DNA of 64,000 nucleotides from Candidula unifasciata (taxonomy: Eukaryota > Mollusca > Gastropoda > Stylommatophora > Geomitridae). Below the pieces are notes generated by a model. That model worked only from the letters and a program-made list of their open reading frames with translations. It made no database searches and was not told the origin of the DNA. The stretch's first letter is position 1, and the number at the start of each line of letters is the position of its first letter. The position numbers and the translations under genes were made by a program. This document shows, piece by piece, positions 1 to 11,133 of the stretch. The stretch spans positions 1-64,000 of the forward strand of contig CAJHNH020008532.1 of assembly GCA_905116865.2 (NCBI GenBank), written 5' to 3'.

Positions 1-1740
1 CTGCCAGTTGCAAACATGCATTCCCTGTTGCAGACACAGTGTTTCCCCCCATTGCACCCCTGTGACCTTCCTGCCAGTTGCAAACATGCATTCCCTGTTG
101 CAGACACAGTGTTTCCCCCCCCATTGCACAGATTTTCTGCCAGTTGCAAACATCATCCCTGTTGCAGACATGCACAGATTCCCTGTCCCCCCCCCCCCCC
201 CCTCCCCCCATTGCACAGATTTTCTCCTGTGACCTTCTTTTGCCAGTTGCAAACATGCATTTCCCTGTTGCACAGACACAGTGTTCCCCCCCCCCCCCCC
301 CATTGCACAGATTTTCTCCTGTGACCTTCTTTCTGCCAGTTGCAAACATGCATTCCCTGTTGCAGACACAGTGTTTCCCCCCCCCCCAGGACCCCCCCCC
401 CATTGCACAGATTTTCTCCTGTGACCTTCTTTCTGCCAGTTGCAAACATGCATTCCCTGTTGCAGACACAGTGTGTTCCCCCCCCCCCACCCCCCCCATT
501 GCACAGATTTTCTCCTGTGACCTTCTTTCTGCCAGTTGCAAACATGCATTCCCTGTTGCAGACACAGTGTTCCCCCCCCCCCCCCATTGCACAGATTTTC
601 TCCTGTGACCTTCTTTCTGCCAGTTGCAAACATGCATTCCCTGTTGCAGACACAGTGTTTCCCCCCCCCCCCCCCCCCCCCCCATTGCACCTCCCCCCCC
701 CCCAGTTGCACAGATTTTCCTCCTCCCCCCTTCTTTCTGACCCAGTTGCAAACATGCATTCCCTGTTGCAGACACAGTGTTTTCCCCCCATTGCCCTCCT
801 GTGATCTTTCCCCAGTTGCAAACCCCCCCTTTGCTGCACATTTTCTCCTGTGACCACCCTGCCAGTTGCAAACATGCATTCCCCCCAAGTGTCCCCCCCC
901 CCCCCCCCATTGCACAGATTTTTCTCCTGTGACCTTCTTTCTGCCCCCCCCCCCCCTGTTGCAGACCCCCCCCCCATTGCACAGATTTTCTCCTGTGACC
1001 TTCTTTCTGCCCAGTTGCAAACATGCATTCCCTGTTGCAGACACAGTGTTTCCCCCCCCCCCCCCCCCATTGCACAGATTTTCTCCTGTGACCTTCTTTC
1101 TGCCAGTTGCAAACATGCATTCCCTGTTTGCAGACACCCCCCCCCCCCCCCCCCCCCCCCCATTGCACAGATTTTCTCCTGTGACCTTCTTTCTGCCAGT
1201 TGCAAACATGCATTCCCTGTTTGCAGACACAGTGTTCCCCCCCCCCCCCCCCCCCCCCCCCCCCCACAGATTTTCCCTGTGACCCCCAGTTGCAAACATG
1301 CATTCCCTGTTGCAGACACAGTGTTTCCCCCCATTGCACAGATTTTCTCCTGTGACCTTCTTTCTGCCAGTTGCAAACATGCATTCCCTGTTGCAGACAC
1401 AGTGTTTCCCCCCATTGCACAGATTTTCTCCTGTGACCTTCTTTCTGCCAGTTGCAAACATGCATTCCCTGTTGCAGACACAGTGTTTTCCAGATTTTTC
1501 TCCCCCCCCCCCCCCCCCCCCCCCATTGCACAGATTTTCTCCTGTGACCTTCTTTCTGCCAGTTGCAAACATGCATTCCCTGTTGCAGACACAGTGTTTC
1601 CCCCCATTGCACAGATTTTCTCCTGTGACCTTCTTTCTGCCAGTTGCAAACATGCATTCCCTGTTGCAGACACAGTTTCCCCCATTGCACAGATTTTCCT
1701 GCTTTTCCCTAACTGTTCCCTGTAGTTATCACAGTCTTTC
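1..1740. repeat. ~81-bp minisatellite with long poly-C tracts
   Basis: About 20 units repeat the order cattgcacagattttctcc, tgtgaccttctttctg, ccagttgcaaacatgcattc, cctgttgcagacacagtgtt, followed by a C run of 6 to ~30. Spacing between clean units is 81-82 bases (for example 1290, 1372, 1454). Units vary mainly in C-tract length and in internal deletions. Open frames on both strands follow from the repeat and are not genes. The array continues past the left edge. Confidence 0.97.
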
Positions 1741-3239
1741 CCAGTAGTTATAACAAATGTTGCCATTGTCATCATCATGTTCATGCTGAGGTGCACAGGA
1801 AATCTTGTTCCTAAAATAAACATATATCCTTTAAATTCTTGATGAAATTGACTAGATACTGTCTCTCGTCACTTTTTTCTTTTAGCAGTACATTTTTGGG
1901 GGTTTTGTTATCAGTAAATTTTCTTCCTCAATACGTCTGTTCTCTTCCTTTATCAATCTCAGTTTCTAAAACCATTCATTTTGCTCATGGCTACAGATTT
2001 CTTCTTCCCTTTAGTTCCACAACTTTCTGCCATAGAGCTACGGTTTTATGCCAGTTTGAAATTTTACCAGGTCTCTGCTTTATTAGGTAGACTGACCAAA
2101 AGCCTTCCTGATCATCAATTTAGTTGAGCAAGGTCAGGAATTACTTTTGAGAATGTACATTAACTTAGTAGAACCAGAACGCTTTGACTCCGGTTGAATT
2201 TGAGATATGCCCTATTGGAGAGTTAATAGCCTAGAAAATAGATGTTCAATGCATGATAGATTACCATATTTGTTGGTGTATAAGATGCTCCTTTGTATAA
2301 GACGCACCCCAAAAATTGATGCAAAAATTGATGCAAAAAATGCTAATTTTTCTGATTCTAGCCATTTAAGACTAAGTTGTGCACACTTTTCTTTGTTCAT
2401 ATTGCTGAGAATCACAAAATCTTAAGGCTTTTCCCCTTCGGCTGAGGTATAATAACATTCTGCTGACCTATTGTCTTGTTATTCGGCATATGTCATCACA
2501 AAAACTTGTAGTGTAGGAATGCCGTTTATGCAGAGCATTTCAGTAAGATGCAGTCTAATTTTAACGTCCATTTTAGAATGTAAAAAGTGCGTCCGATACA
2601 CTGACAGAAACGTTAATTTCTATCCTGTGGTTGAACTGTGCAGACATTCACATAAAGTTTTAGTACGGGATGAAGTGAGTTTTGATAGTTGTTGCGTGTG
2701 TTGTAGCATGTGTAAATTACAGAACTTGTTTGGATTGTATACCTTGCAGTAACAAATACCTCAGGCTCTCCCAGTGACCAGGAGAGAATCCATTTTATAG
2801 CAAATTCACCTATAGCACAACTGGACTCCAGCCAGCACAATTCTGTCTTAGCATGCCCTGATTTTGGCGATCATGGTAGGTGGTTGTGAAGTTGGGGCAT
2901 ACGGTTGAAATCTAGAGGGTGTATGTTTTGGTTTTGGTCAAGGATTGTTGTCCTTTCACGAGAATAGTTCCATAAGTTTTTTAGTTCCAGTAGATCATAA
3001 AAGGAGAATCAGCACTGTGCACAAAAATTACAGCATCATCTAGGATCCAGATTTTGTATAGATGTTAGATGTTAATATCTATAAATATTCAATGGTCACT
3101 AGGTTTTCTAATTAAGAAATCCAGACTGGGCTTCGGCCAGTTTGGACTTTAAAAAAAAGTTTTCCTTCTCCAGAGTTGTAGTCTGTAGGATTAACATCCT
3201 AGGGATAAAAATCCTGGTAGCTTGGTTCAACCCATGGCC
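1741..3239. other. Unassigned sequence left of the gene's visible exons
   Basis: AT-rich, non-repetitive, with only short frames. I see no exon with good splice sites and recognisable protein, and no RNA gene. It is presumably intron of the same gene. Confidence 0.5.
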
Positions 3240-3515
3240 ATATAAGTAAAGTAAGTAAAGATACCTTATTACACCTAAGGCGCATCGGGTATATGGGCAT
3301 CCCATATTTTTACAGACCAATCGGCACTGGATGGGTAATGTGGTCAGCATTACGCCGGCCGTCTTTAGTTCCCCAGGACAGCCATCCTGGTACCCATTTT
3401 AGGCTAGGTCGACCTGCGACGCCCCATACTATGATAAAAATCCACGCAGCCAGGAGTGGGTTTCGATCATGGTACGTTGGATTCGTAACGCCTAAGCCAC
3501 GGACGCTGCCCATGG
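3240..3515 (-). mobile_element. tRNA-derived SINE, family 1
   Basis: On the - strand there is a tRNA-like head with an A-box (gtggcttaggcgtt) and a B-box (gatcgaaaccc), a body with tcgacctagcctaaaatggg and taccaggatggctgtcctgg, and a tail of tactta repeats at the left end. Nearly the same element lies at 30287-30580 on the + strand. Confidence 0.85.
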
Positions 3516-4370
3516 CCATATAGCACAGTTATATTGGGGCAGCACACAGTGGTTGCGAAGTAATGTGATGTTTTTGATTTCCAACTATCTAGGGATTTTT
3601 AAGATGGTCTAAATTTGTGTCATTGTCCAAGAAGGTTAAATTACCAGTTGCAGCCTGATTAAAAGTTCACCTTTTGTTTCCACTTCATTGTTGAATATCT
3701 TCCAGAACGTTTACACACTCCCCGTTGAATTAGTCTTTCAGTGTTTGGATTCCCTATCTGTTTTTTGTTGCAATGTCCATTTGATCCCATAGAACCTTCA
3801 CCACATCTGCTTTATCATATAGTAGCTCATCATCCAGAGGAGCCGCAGCAGCTGATCTATCAGTCTGCTGGTTACCTCACACAGCTGAATATCCTGGACA
3901 GCCAGGGTTTCTATAATGAGCACCCTAAAAACAAAATCACGTTTGGCCTTTCATCAGGTTGGATCATTTTTTTGGAGTAACACAGTTTTAACCTTTGCTT
4001 TCTGATCCACTTTTCTTGCATGTTTCTTTTCTTAATAGTGAATTAGTAAAAATTAGTGACATGATTTGTTGGTAATGAAGCTTTCCCTTGAACAACTCAG
4101 CTTCTTCATGACCTTAATAGTTTGCCGGTAAGTGATACTCATGAGGCCTTGTCTGCTGGCTTTATCTTCATTGAGTGCAGTCACCTGCTTACATGCCAGG
4201 TTGTTGAACTGGGATAGTAGGATGACCAGATGACTCATGAGAGTGAGGTTTTCACCGTCATGCTGGATGCATGACCTTACCCAGAGAGATTTCAAGTGTA
4301 TAGTGTATGTGGTGCCATTGAGCATGAGGTAGACCAATAACATAATGGAAAGAAAACATCAGAGAAACTG
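3516..4370. other. Unassigned; weak coding-like stretches on the - strand
   Basis: On the - strand, short pieces such as LDDELLYDKADVVKVLWDQM (near 3850-3770) and LLSQFNNLACKQVTALNEDK (near 4230-4170) look protein-like but sit in different frames without clear splice sites. This could be a decayed retrocopy or transposon. I do not recognise it. Confidence 0.3.
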
Positions 4371-4480
4371 TTCATCTGCACAGTGTGTCTGGTCGGGATT
4401 GCCATAAAAGTAAGAAGCAGAACCTTATATCTCCCTCAACACCCGAAGTGATAAAAGAGGATGTGAAGGAGAATAAAGCT
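4370..4480 (+). mobile_element. LINE 3' end fragment
   Basis: A short match to the same 3' end: KVRSRTLYLPQHPK followed by a stop and an aaagaggatgtgaaggagaa tail. Confidence 0.55.
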
Positions 4481-4529
4481 GGCCCATGTATACAAGGAAA
4501 CATAAAGCAAGCAGAGGATAGTGGCACAG

Positions 4530-4845
4530 TAACCTGCTAAACATGTCATAAGAGATGTCTGAGAAAGGGTGGAAGCAAGTCAGTTACCTCATTCTGTCGA
4601 TTATTTGGTGAGAAAATCACACAAACTCTGACCAAGTCTACAAGGGGGCTTGATGTAACTGAGGGTCTGAGCTTCATTGGGAGAGGAAGGATAGAAGCAG
4701 ATGAATAAAACGAAGAAGTTGATGTTAAGAAAAAGAGGAAAAACAAGATTAAATAGAAGAAGAAGGAGGAGGAGAAGAAGGGGGTGAAGGAGGAGGAGGA
4801 GGTTGAGGAGAAAAAGAAGAAGAAGAAGAATTTATAAGGCAGTAT
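4530..4845 (+). repeat. Dispersed repeat C, copy 1, with a purine-rich tail
   Basis: The segment catgtcataagagatgtctg, agaaagggtggaagcaagtc, agttacctcattctgtcg, with gagggtctgagcttcattgg, resembles 55170-55330 and 19225-19285. A (GAA/GGA)n purine tract follows at 4680-4835. Confidence 0.6.
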
Positions 4846-5344
4846 TGCCCCCAGAGCTGTCTTGAGCTGGCTAGATCTCATTCACATTAGAGTGCAATCC
4901 CCAGCCACTGTTCGTTCTATAACACTACACTTCAACAATGCATGAAGGTTGTCCTGTGGCAGATATTGGGGTGTGAAGTCTGCTGCCTCACATATTTTAG
5001 GCTACAACTTTGAGTGGTCTGGTAGCCAGTTCTTTTCCTCTAGTAGTGGGATTACTTATCAGTGTAACATTTTCTTGTATGTCATTGTTTTTATGTGCCA
5101 CCTGTATAAGCTACAGCATGACAAGATATCAGACCAGATGAAAAGTAGAACTAGCTAGCTTCACATTATCTGAAACATAAACAAGTGAATGAGAGAAATC
5201 ACATACCTGTCTGGCCAGTTGAATCTCTGACAAGTGTGTGACCACCAGAAATAAATATAAGTTGGAAGAAGCTGTGACCAGCAAAGGGTCGTTACTGAGA
5301 AAATGTTAGACAAAACTGATAGTCAAGTCCTCTAGGTGGAAATG

Positions 5345-6410
5345 TAACAATGCATTGTGTGCACAACCTGTAGGGGCTAAAGCAGCAGTAGTTTGTCATA
5401 GAAATGAACAGTGTCTTCTTCATAGTTTATTTCTGTGCACAACCTGTAGGGGCTAAAGCGGCAATAGTATCTTGTGAAAATGTAACATATATTTGTGCGC
5501 AACCTGTAGGGGCTAAAGCGGCAATAGTATGTTGTGAAAATGTAACATATATTTGTGTGCAACCTGTAGGGGCTAAAGCGGCAATAGTATGTTGTGAAAA
5601 TGTAACATATATTTGTGTGCAACCTGTAGGGGCTAAAGCGGCAATAGTATGTTGTGAAAATGTAACATATATTTGTGTGCAACCTGTAGGGGCTAAAGCG
5701 GCAATAGTATGTTGTGAAAATGTAACATATATTTGTGCACAACCTGTAGGGGCTAAAGCGGCAATAGTATGTTGTGAAAATGTAACATATATTTGTGCAA
5801 CCTGTAGGGGCTATAGCGGCAATAGTATGTTGTGAAAATGTAACATATATTTGTGCACAACCTGTAGGGGCTATAGCGGCAATAGTATGTTGTGAAAATG
5901 TAACATATATTTGTGTGCAACCTGTAGGGGCTATAGCGGCAATAGTATGTTGTGAAAATGTAACATATATTTGTGCACAACCTGTAGGGGCTAAAGCGGC
6001 AATAGTATGTTGTGAAAATGTAACATATATTTGTGTGCAACCTGTAGGGGCTATAGCGGCAATAGTATGTTGTGAAAATGTAACATATATTTGTGTGCAA
6101 CCTGTAGGGGCTAAAGCGGCAATAGTATCTTGTGAAAATGTAACATATATTTGTGTGCAACCTGTAGGGGCTAAAGCGGCAATAGTATGTTGTGAAAATG
6201 TAACATATATTTGTGTGCAACCTGTAGGGGCTAAAGCGGCAATAGTATGTTGTGAAAATGTAACATATATTTGTGTGCAACCTGTAGGGGCTAAAGCGGC
6301 AATAGTATGTTGTGAAAATGTAACATATATTTGTGTGCAACCTGTAGGGGCTAAAGCGGCAATAGTATCTTGTGAAAATGTAACATATATTTGTGTGCAA
6401 CCTGCAGGCC
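5345..6410. repeat. 60-bp minisatellite resembling the exon 1 acceptor
   Basis: About 17-18 units of gtgcaacctgtaggggctaa, agcggcaatagtatgttgtg, aaaatgtaacatatatttgt, with cta/aaa and gt/ct/ac variants and one 2-base deletion near 5797. The part caacctgtaggggctaaagc matches the real junction caacctacaggggctatagc at 6507-6526. A degraded short repeat (cttgtgtgtaacagtgt) follows at 6410-6490. Confidence 0.97.
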
Positions 6411-6515
6411 ATATTGTGTGTAACAGCATCTTGTGTGTAACGGCGTCTTGTATGTAACAGTGTCTTGTGTGTAACAGTGTATTGTATGTTAAATATTTCT
6501 GTGTACAACCTACAG

Positions 6516-6665
6516 GGGCTATAGCAGCAATAGAAGGTGTAGAAATGGCAGCAGCAACAACAGTTTGTACAGCAGAACTGAGCAGCGTGGCAGGTTCACA
6601 GTCAGAAGGCAGCTATGAGATCAGCTTCAGTACAGACAAGTCAGACTTGGAAGGAACATTGAGGA
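6516..6665 (+). CDS. RALGAPA: RALGAPA exon 1 of the window (linker region)
   Basis: The acceptor is ...acaacctacag and the donor is gtaagt. The frame reads on from two bases completing a codon and gives an acidic/Ser-Thr-rich segment beginning [16 protein letters not shown] and ending SDLEGTLR. This part of the protein is poorly conserved, so it is placed mainly by position and phase: the single leftover A joins GT of the next exon to make Ser. The 60-bp minisatellite just upstream carries near-copies of this acceptor and of the first ~17 exon bases. Some of those copies could in principle be used as alternative acceptors. Confidence 0.75.
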
Positions 6666-9528
6666 GTAAGTCTCTCTGTCTGCATTTCCCTCATTGTTTG
6701 AGAACAGATAGATCAAAGCTTGATGTGGATTTAAACCCTAGACCTTTTGGCAAACAAACTCTTTCTAGCCACTATACTGTCGGGGCTCCTGATTTACATT
6801 GAGCTCTACTGAACTGCCAAGAAGATGAGCATAATAGTGGCTTATCTTGAATGGATAGGCTGGTAAGAGCATTCCAAGCCTGTCTGTGGACATACAAGCT
6901 GGTGTTCATTACCTGGTTTTATTTCCGGAATCCAGCACTTGTGAGCATTGCCTCATCTTCTCTTTGTAAATATCTGTAATGTTTATTTACAGCTGTCTGT
7001 AAGGTGTGGTCTTGCTATATGTTTGTCTGTTGTAAAATCAACTTCTGTCTTTCTGCTCATTTAATTCCTAATACTGTTATTTTTTGATGCTGTCTTTCCT
7101 TGTCACGCTCATAATTTTTTGGAGACATTTAATCTCTCCTGTTACACTTTTACTGATGTCACATTTGGAGACGTTTCACCTCTTTTGTTACACATTTACT
7201 GATATCACATTCAGAATTCTTCAGAGGTATTTCACCTCTCTTGTTACACTTTTACTGATATCACATTCAGTTTTCTTTGGAGACATTTCATCTCTCTTGT
7301 TACACTTTTACTGATATCACATTCAGTTTTCTTTGGAGACATTTAATCTCTCTTGTTACACTTTTACTGATATCACATTCAGTTTTCTTTGGAGACATCT
7401 CATCACTCCTATTACACATTTGTTGATATCTTGTTGTTATTATCAATTTCCTGCATTAGCAGCATAATTCTTTTACCAAGGGGTGTCACTCTCAACATTG
7501 CAGGTTCACCAACTCCATCACGGTCATCCAACCACTCCACTCGGTCAAAGTCTGGTAGCCGCACACCGTCTCCAGCTTCCTTGTTTGTTTCCACGGACAA
7601 TCATAAAGACGGGTCAACGCCAGATAGGGACTCGTTACATATAGATATTATAGGACCCGACGATAACACTAGCAGCAGAGGTGAGTGGCACTGTTGTCCT
7701 ACTCTACATAGATATGTACAGTGTTGATTTTGTTTTCTGGTACAAAGTTGATTTTATTGACTGGTACAAATATGTGTACAAAGTTGATAATGTTGACTGG
7801 TACAAGAATGCATACAGTGCTGATTTTGTTTTCTCGTACAAAGATGTGTACAAAGTTGATTTTATCGACTGGTACAAAATTGTGTACAAAGTTGATTATG
7901 TTGACTGGTACAAGAATGCATACAGTGTTGTTTTTGTTTTCTGGTAAAAAGAAGTATACAACTTTGATTGTGTTTTTTAGTACACAAATGTGTACAGTGT
8001 TGATTTTGTTGATTGGTACACACATATGTAGGGTGTTGATTTTGTTGATTGGTACACACATATGTAGGGTGTTGATTTTGTTGATTGGTACACACATATG
8101 TAGGGTGTTGATTTTGTTGATTGAAACAAACATACGTAAGGTGTTGGTTTTGTTGATTGAAACAAACATACGTAAGGTGTTGGTTTTGTTGATTGAAACA
8201 AACATACGTAAGGTGTTGGTTTTGTTTACTGGTACAAAGTTGTGTGCAGTGTTAGTTTTGTCGACTGTTGTAGAGATGTGTGGAATATTGATGTAATAGA
8301 TTGTTAGAGATACATGTGAAAAGATAATTTTGTTGACTTGTGTAGAGATGTGTGGAATGATTATGTAATAGATTGTTAGAGATGCATGTGAAGAGTTAAT
8401 GTTGTCGACTGGTGGGCAGATGTGTTTATTGTTGATTTCATTGATTGGTAGACAGATGTGCAGATTGCTGATTTCCAGGTCTAGAAGTATCTGTGGATTC
8501 CCTGGATGAGCTAAAGAGTGTGATGGCTGGAGGCACTGTTCCTGGGTGGACTGCTGATGTTGCTGTAGTCTTATGGCAGCGGATGTTGGGCTGTCTGGGG
8601 GATGTCAACAAAATTGAGGACCCAGAGATTCATGCGGTTGTGTTTGATGCTCTAGCAGAGCTGCTGGACACACTTTGCAGGGTAAGGCTGGGCTGCATGG
8701 TTTGCACACACTTTTGTGGGGCAACATAGGCACACTTTGCAGGGTAAGACTGAGCTGCTTGGTTTACACACACTTTTTTAGTACAAAATAGGAACACTTT
8801 GCTGGAGAGTAGGCAGTCTTTGCTGAGGTATAGTTTACACACACTTTTGTGGGGCAACATAGGCACACTTTGCTAGAGAATAGGCAGTCTTTGCTGAGGT
8901 ATAGTTTACACACACTTTTGTGGGGCAACATAGGCACACTTTGCTAGAAAATAGGCAGTCTTTGCTGAGGTATAGTTTACACATTTTCTGAAGTAGACAA
9001 CATTTGCTGAGGTAAAATAGGCAGTCTTTGCTGAGGTATAGTTTACACATTTTCTGAAGTAGACATTATTTGCTGAGGTAAAGTAGGCAGTCTTTGCTGA
9101 GTTATAGTTAACACATTTTCTGAAGTAGACATTATTTGCTGAGGTAAAGTAGGCATACTGTTCAGGGTTAGGTTTTGGCACAATCTGCTGGATAAACAGG
9201 CACACATTGTTTGGTAAAGTAGCTGTAATTTACTGTGGGAAGTAGGCAGCTTTAATGTGCTAACGAATATATGTATTCCCGTTCCGTTCCCTCTGCCTAC
9301 TTGAATGTCTATTTTAGACTCTTCCTGTTTTGTGTCTAGCTATTTCTCTATATACCTCTTTCCTTTTTTGCTCTCTCTCTCTCTCCCTCTCTCTCTCTCT
9401 CCCCCTCTCCTCTCTCTCCCCCTCTCTCTATCCCCCTTTCTCTCTCCCCCCTTTCTCTCTCTCCCCTCTCTCTCTGTCCCTCTCTCTGTCTCTCTCTCTC
9501 TGTCTCTCTCTCTGTCTCTCTCTCTCTG

Positions 9529-9559
<31 letters not shown>

Positions 9560-11019
9560 GTCTCTCTCTTCATGTGTGTATGCGAATGTATGCGTCTGTG
9601 TCCTTGTGTATGTGTGCGAATATGCGTGTGTTCGTGCATATGTCCACGTGTATGTTTCAGTATGAATTGGTCTGTGTGTGTTTCTGTGTGTTTAAGTGTG
9701 CCTCTTTGTTGTGTATGTGTGTCTGCATGTGTGTGTGTGCGATTGGATACATGTGGCTGTGTATATGTGATTGTGTATATGAGTCTGTGTGTGTGTGTGT
9801 GTCTGTGTTTGTCTGCATGTGTGTGTCTTGGTTTTTTTCTGCATATTTGATGTGACTGTGTGTATATCTTCGTGTGTGTCTGTGTGTGTCCCCGTATGTG
9901 TTTGTCTGCATGTTTGCCTGTGTATGTTATGTGTGTTTGTCTGCGGGTGTGTCTATGAGGCTGTATGTATGTATCTCTGTGTGTGGGTGTCTGTATATCT
10001 GTCCGCGTGAGTGTATGTGTCAGCATGTGTCTATCTGTGTGTGCATGTCTATGTGTGTTTCTCTGTGTGTATTGTGTGTGCCCCTTTGTTGTGTGTATGT
10101 GTCTGCATGTCAGAGTATATGTCTGTGCATGCTGTATAAATATGTGTCTGTGTGTGTATTTCTGCGTGTTTGTCTGTGTGGGTGTCAGTATGTGTTTGTC
10201 TGCCTGTTTGTCTGTATTTTTGTGTGTGTGTTTGACTGCGTGTGTCTCTATGTGGCTGTATGTATGTGTCTGCATGTTTGTCTGCGTATGTGTGTGTGTC
10301 TCAGTGTGTGAGCATGAATGTATATATGTCTGCTGTGTGTTTCCCTGTGTGTGTTTATATGTAAGTGTGTGTGTGTGTGTCTGTATTTTTGTCTGAGTGA
10401 GTGTGTGTGTCTCTGGGAGTGTCCGTGTGTGCATGTGGGTGTCTCCATGCATGACTGTATGTATGCCTGTATTTATGACTGTATGTATATATGTATGTTT
10501 GTATGTGTGTATGCCTGTATTATATATGCATGAATGTTTGTGTGTGTGTGTGTGTGTGTGCGTGCACACATGTGTGTGTGTGTGTTTGTTTGTGTGTGTG
10601 TATGTATGTATGCCTGTATGTATGTAATGTATGCATGCATGTATGTATGTGTGTGTGAGTGGGTGAGCGTGTGTATGTAGGTGTATGTATGTATATGAGT
10701 GTGTGCATGCACACGCAGGTTTTTGCATGTACTTTTACAACTCATGCTTTTGTGTTCTTTTATAATATTCATAATATGCATATCATCATATGATCATAAC
10801 ATGCTTTATTAGTAAAATACAACTACTGTACGAAAGATGGTTGACTGGAAGGGCCGAATGTAAAATGGGCCTGCGTGCCCAATTAGTGACCCTTTGGGTC
10901 CCCTCTCTCTCTCTCTCCCCTCTCTCTCTCCCCCCCTCTCTCTCTCTCTCTATCCCTCTCTCTCTCTCTGTCTGTCTCTCTCTCCTCCCTCTCCCTCTCT
11001 CCCCTCTCCCTTCCCCCCT

Positions 11020-11064
<45 letters not shown>

Positions 11065-11095
11065 CTCTCTCTCTCTCCCTCTCTCCCCTCTCCCT

Positions 11096-11133
<38 letters not shown>

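Noticed and set aside
153..1823. A 556-codon open frame on the - strand
   Set aside because: It is wholly the poly-C/G minisatellite, giving Gly runs and repeated KICAMGG. Other frames over the same array are also open.
3741..3980. Open frame containing HHPEEPQQLIYQSAGYLTQL
   Set aside because: It has no convincing splice sites, no match to the RalGAP linker and no recognised family. The opposite strand looks equally coding-like.
5377..6429. Long open frames on both strands of the 60-bp array
   Set aside because: The unit is a multiple of three without a stop, so several frames stay open by construction; there is no independent coding signal.
9340..10728. A 462-codon His/Thr-rich open frame on the - strand
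   Set aside because: It is translation of (CA)n and (GA)n microsatellite, with no non-repetitive part.
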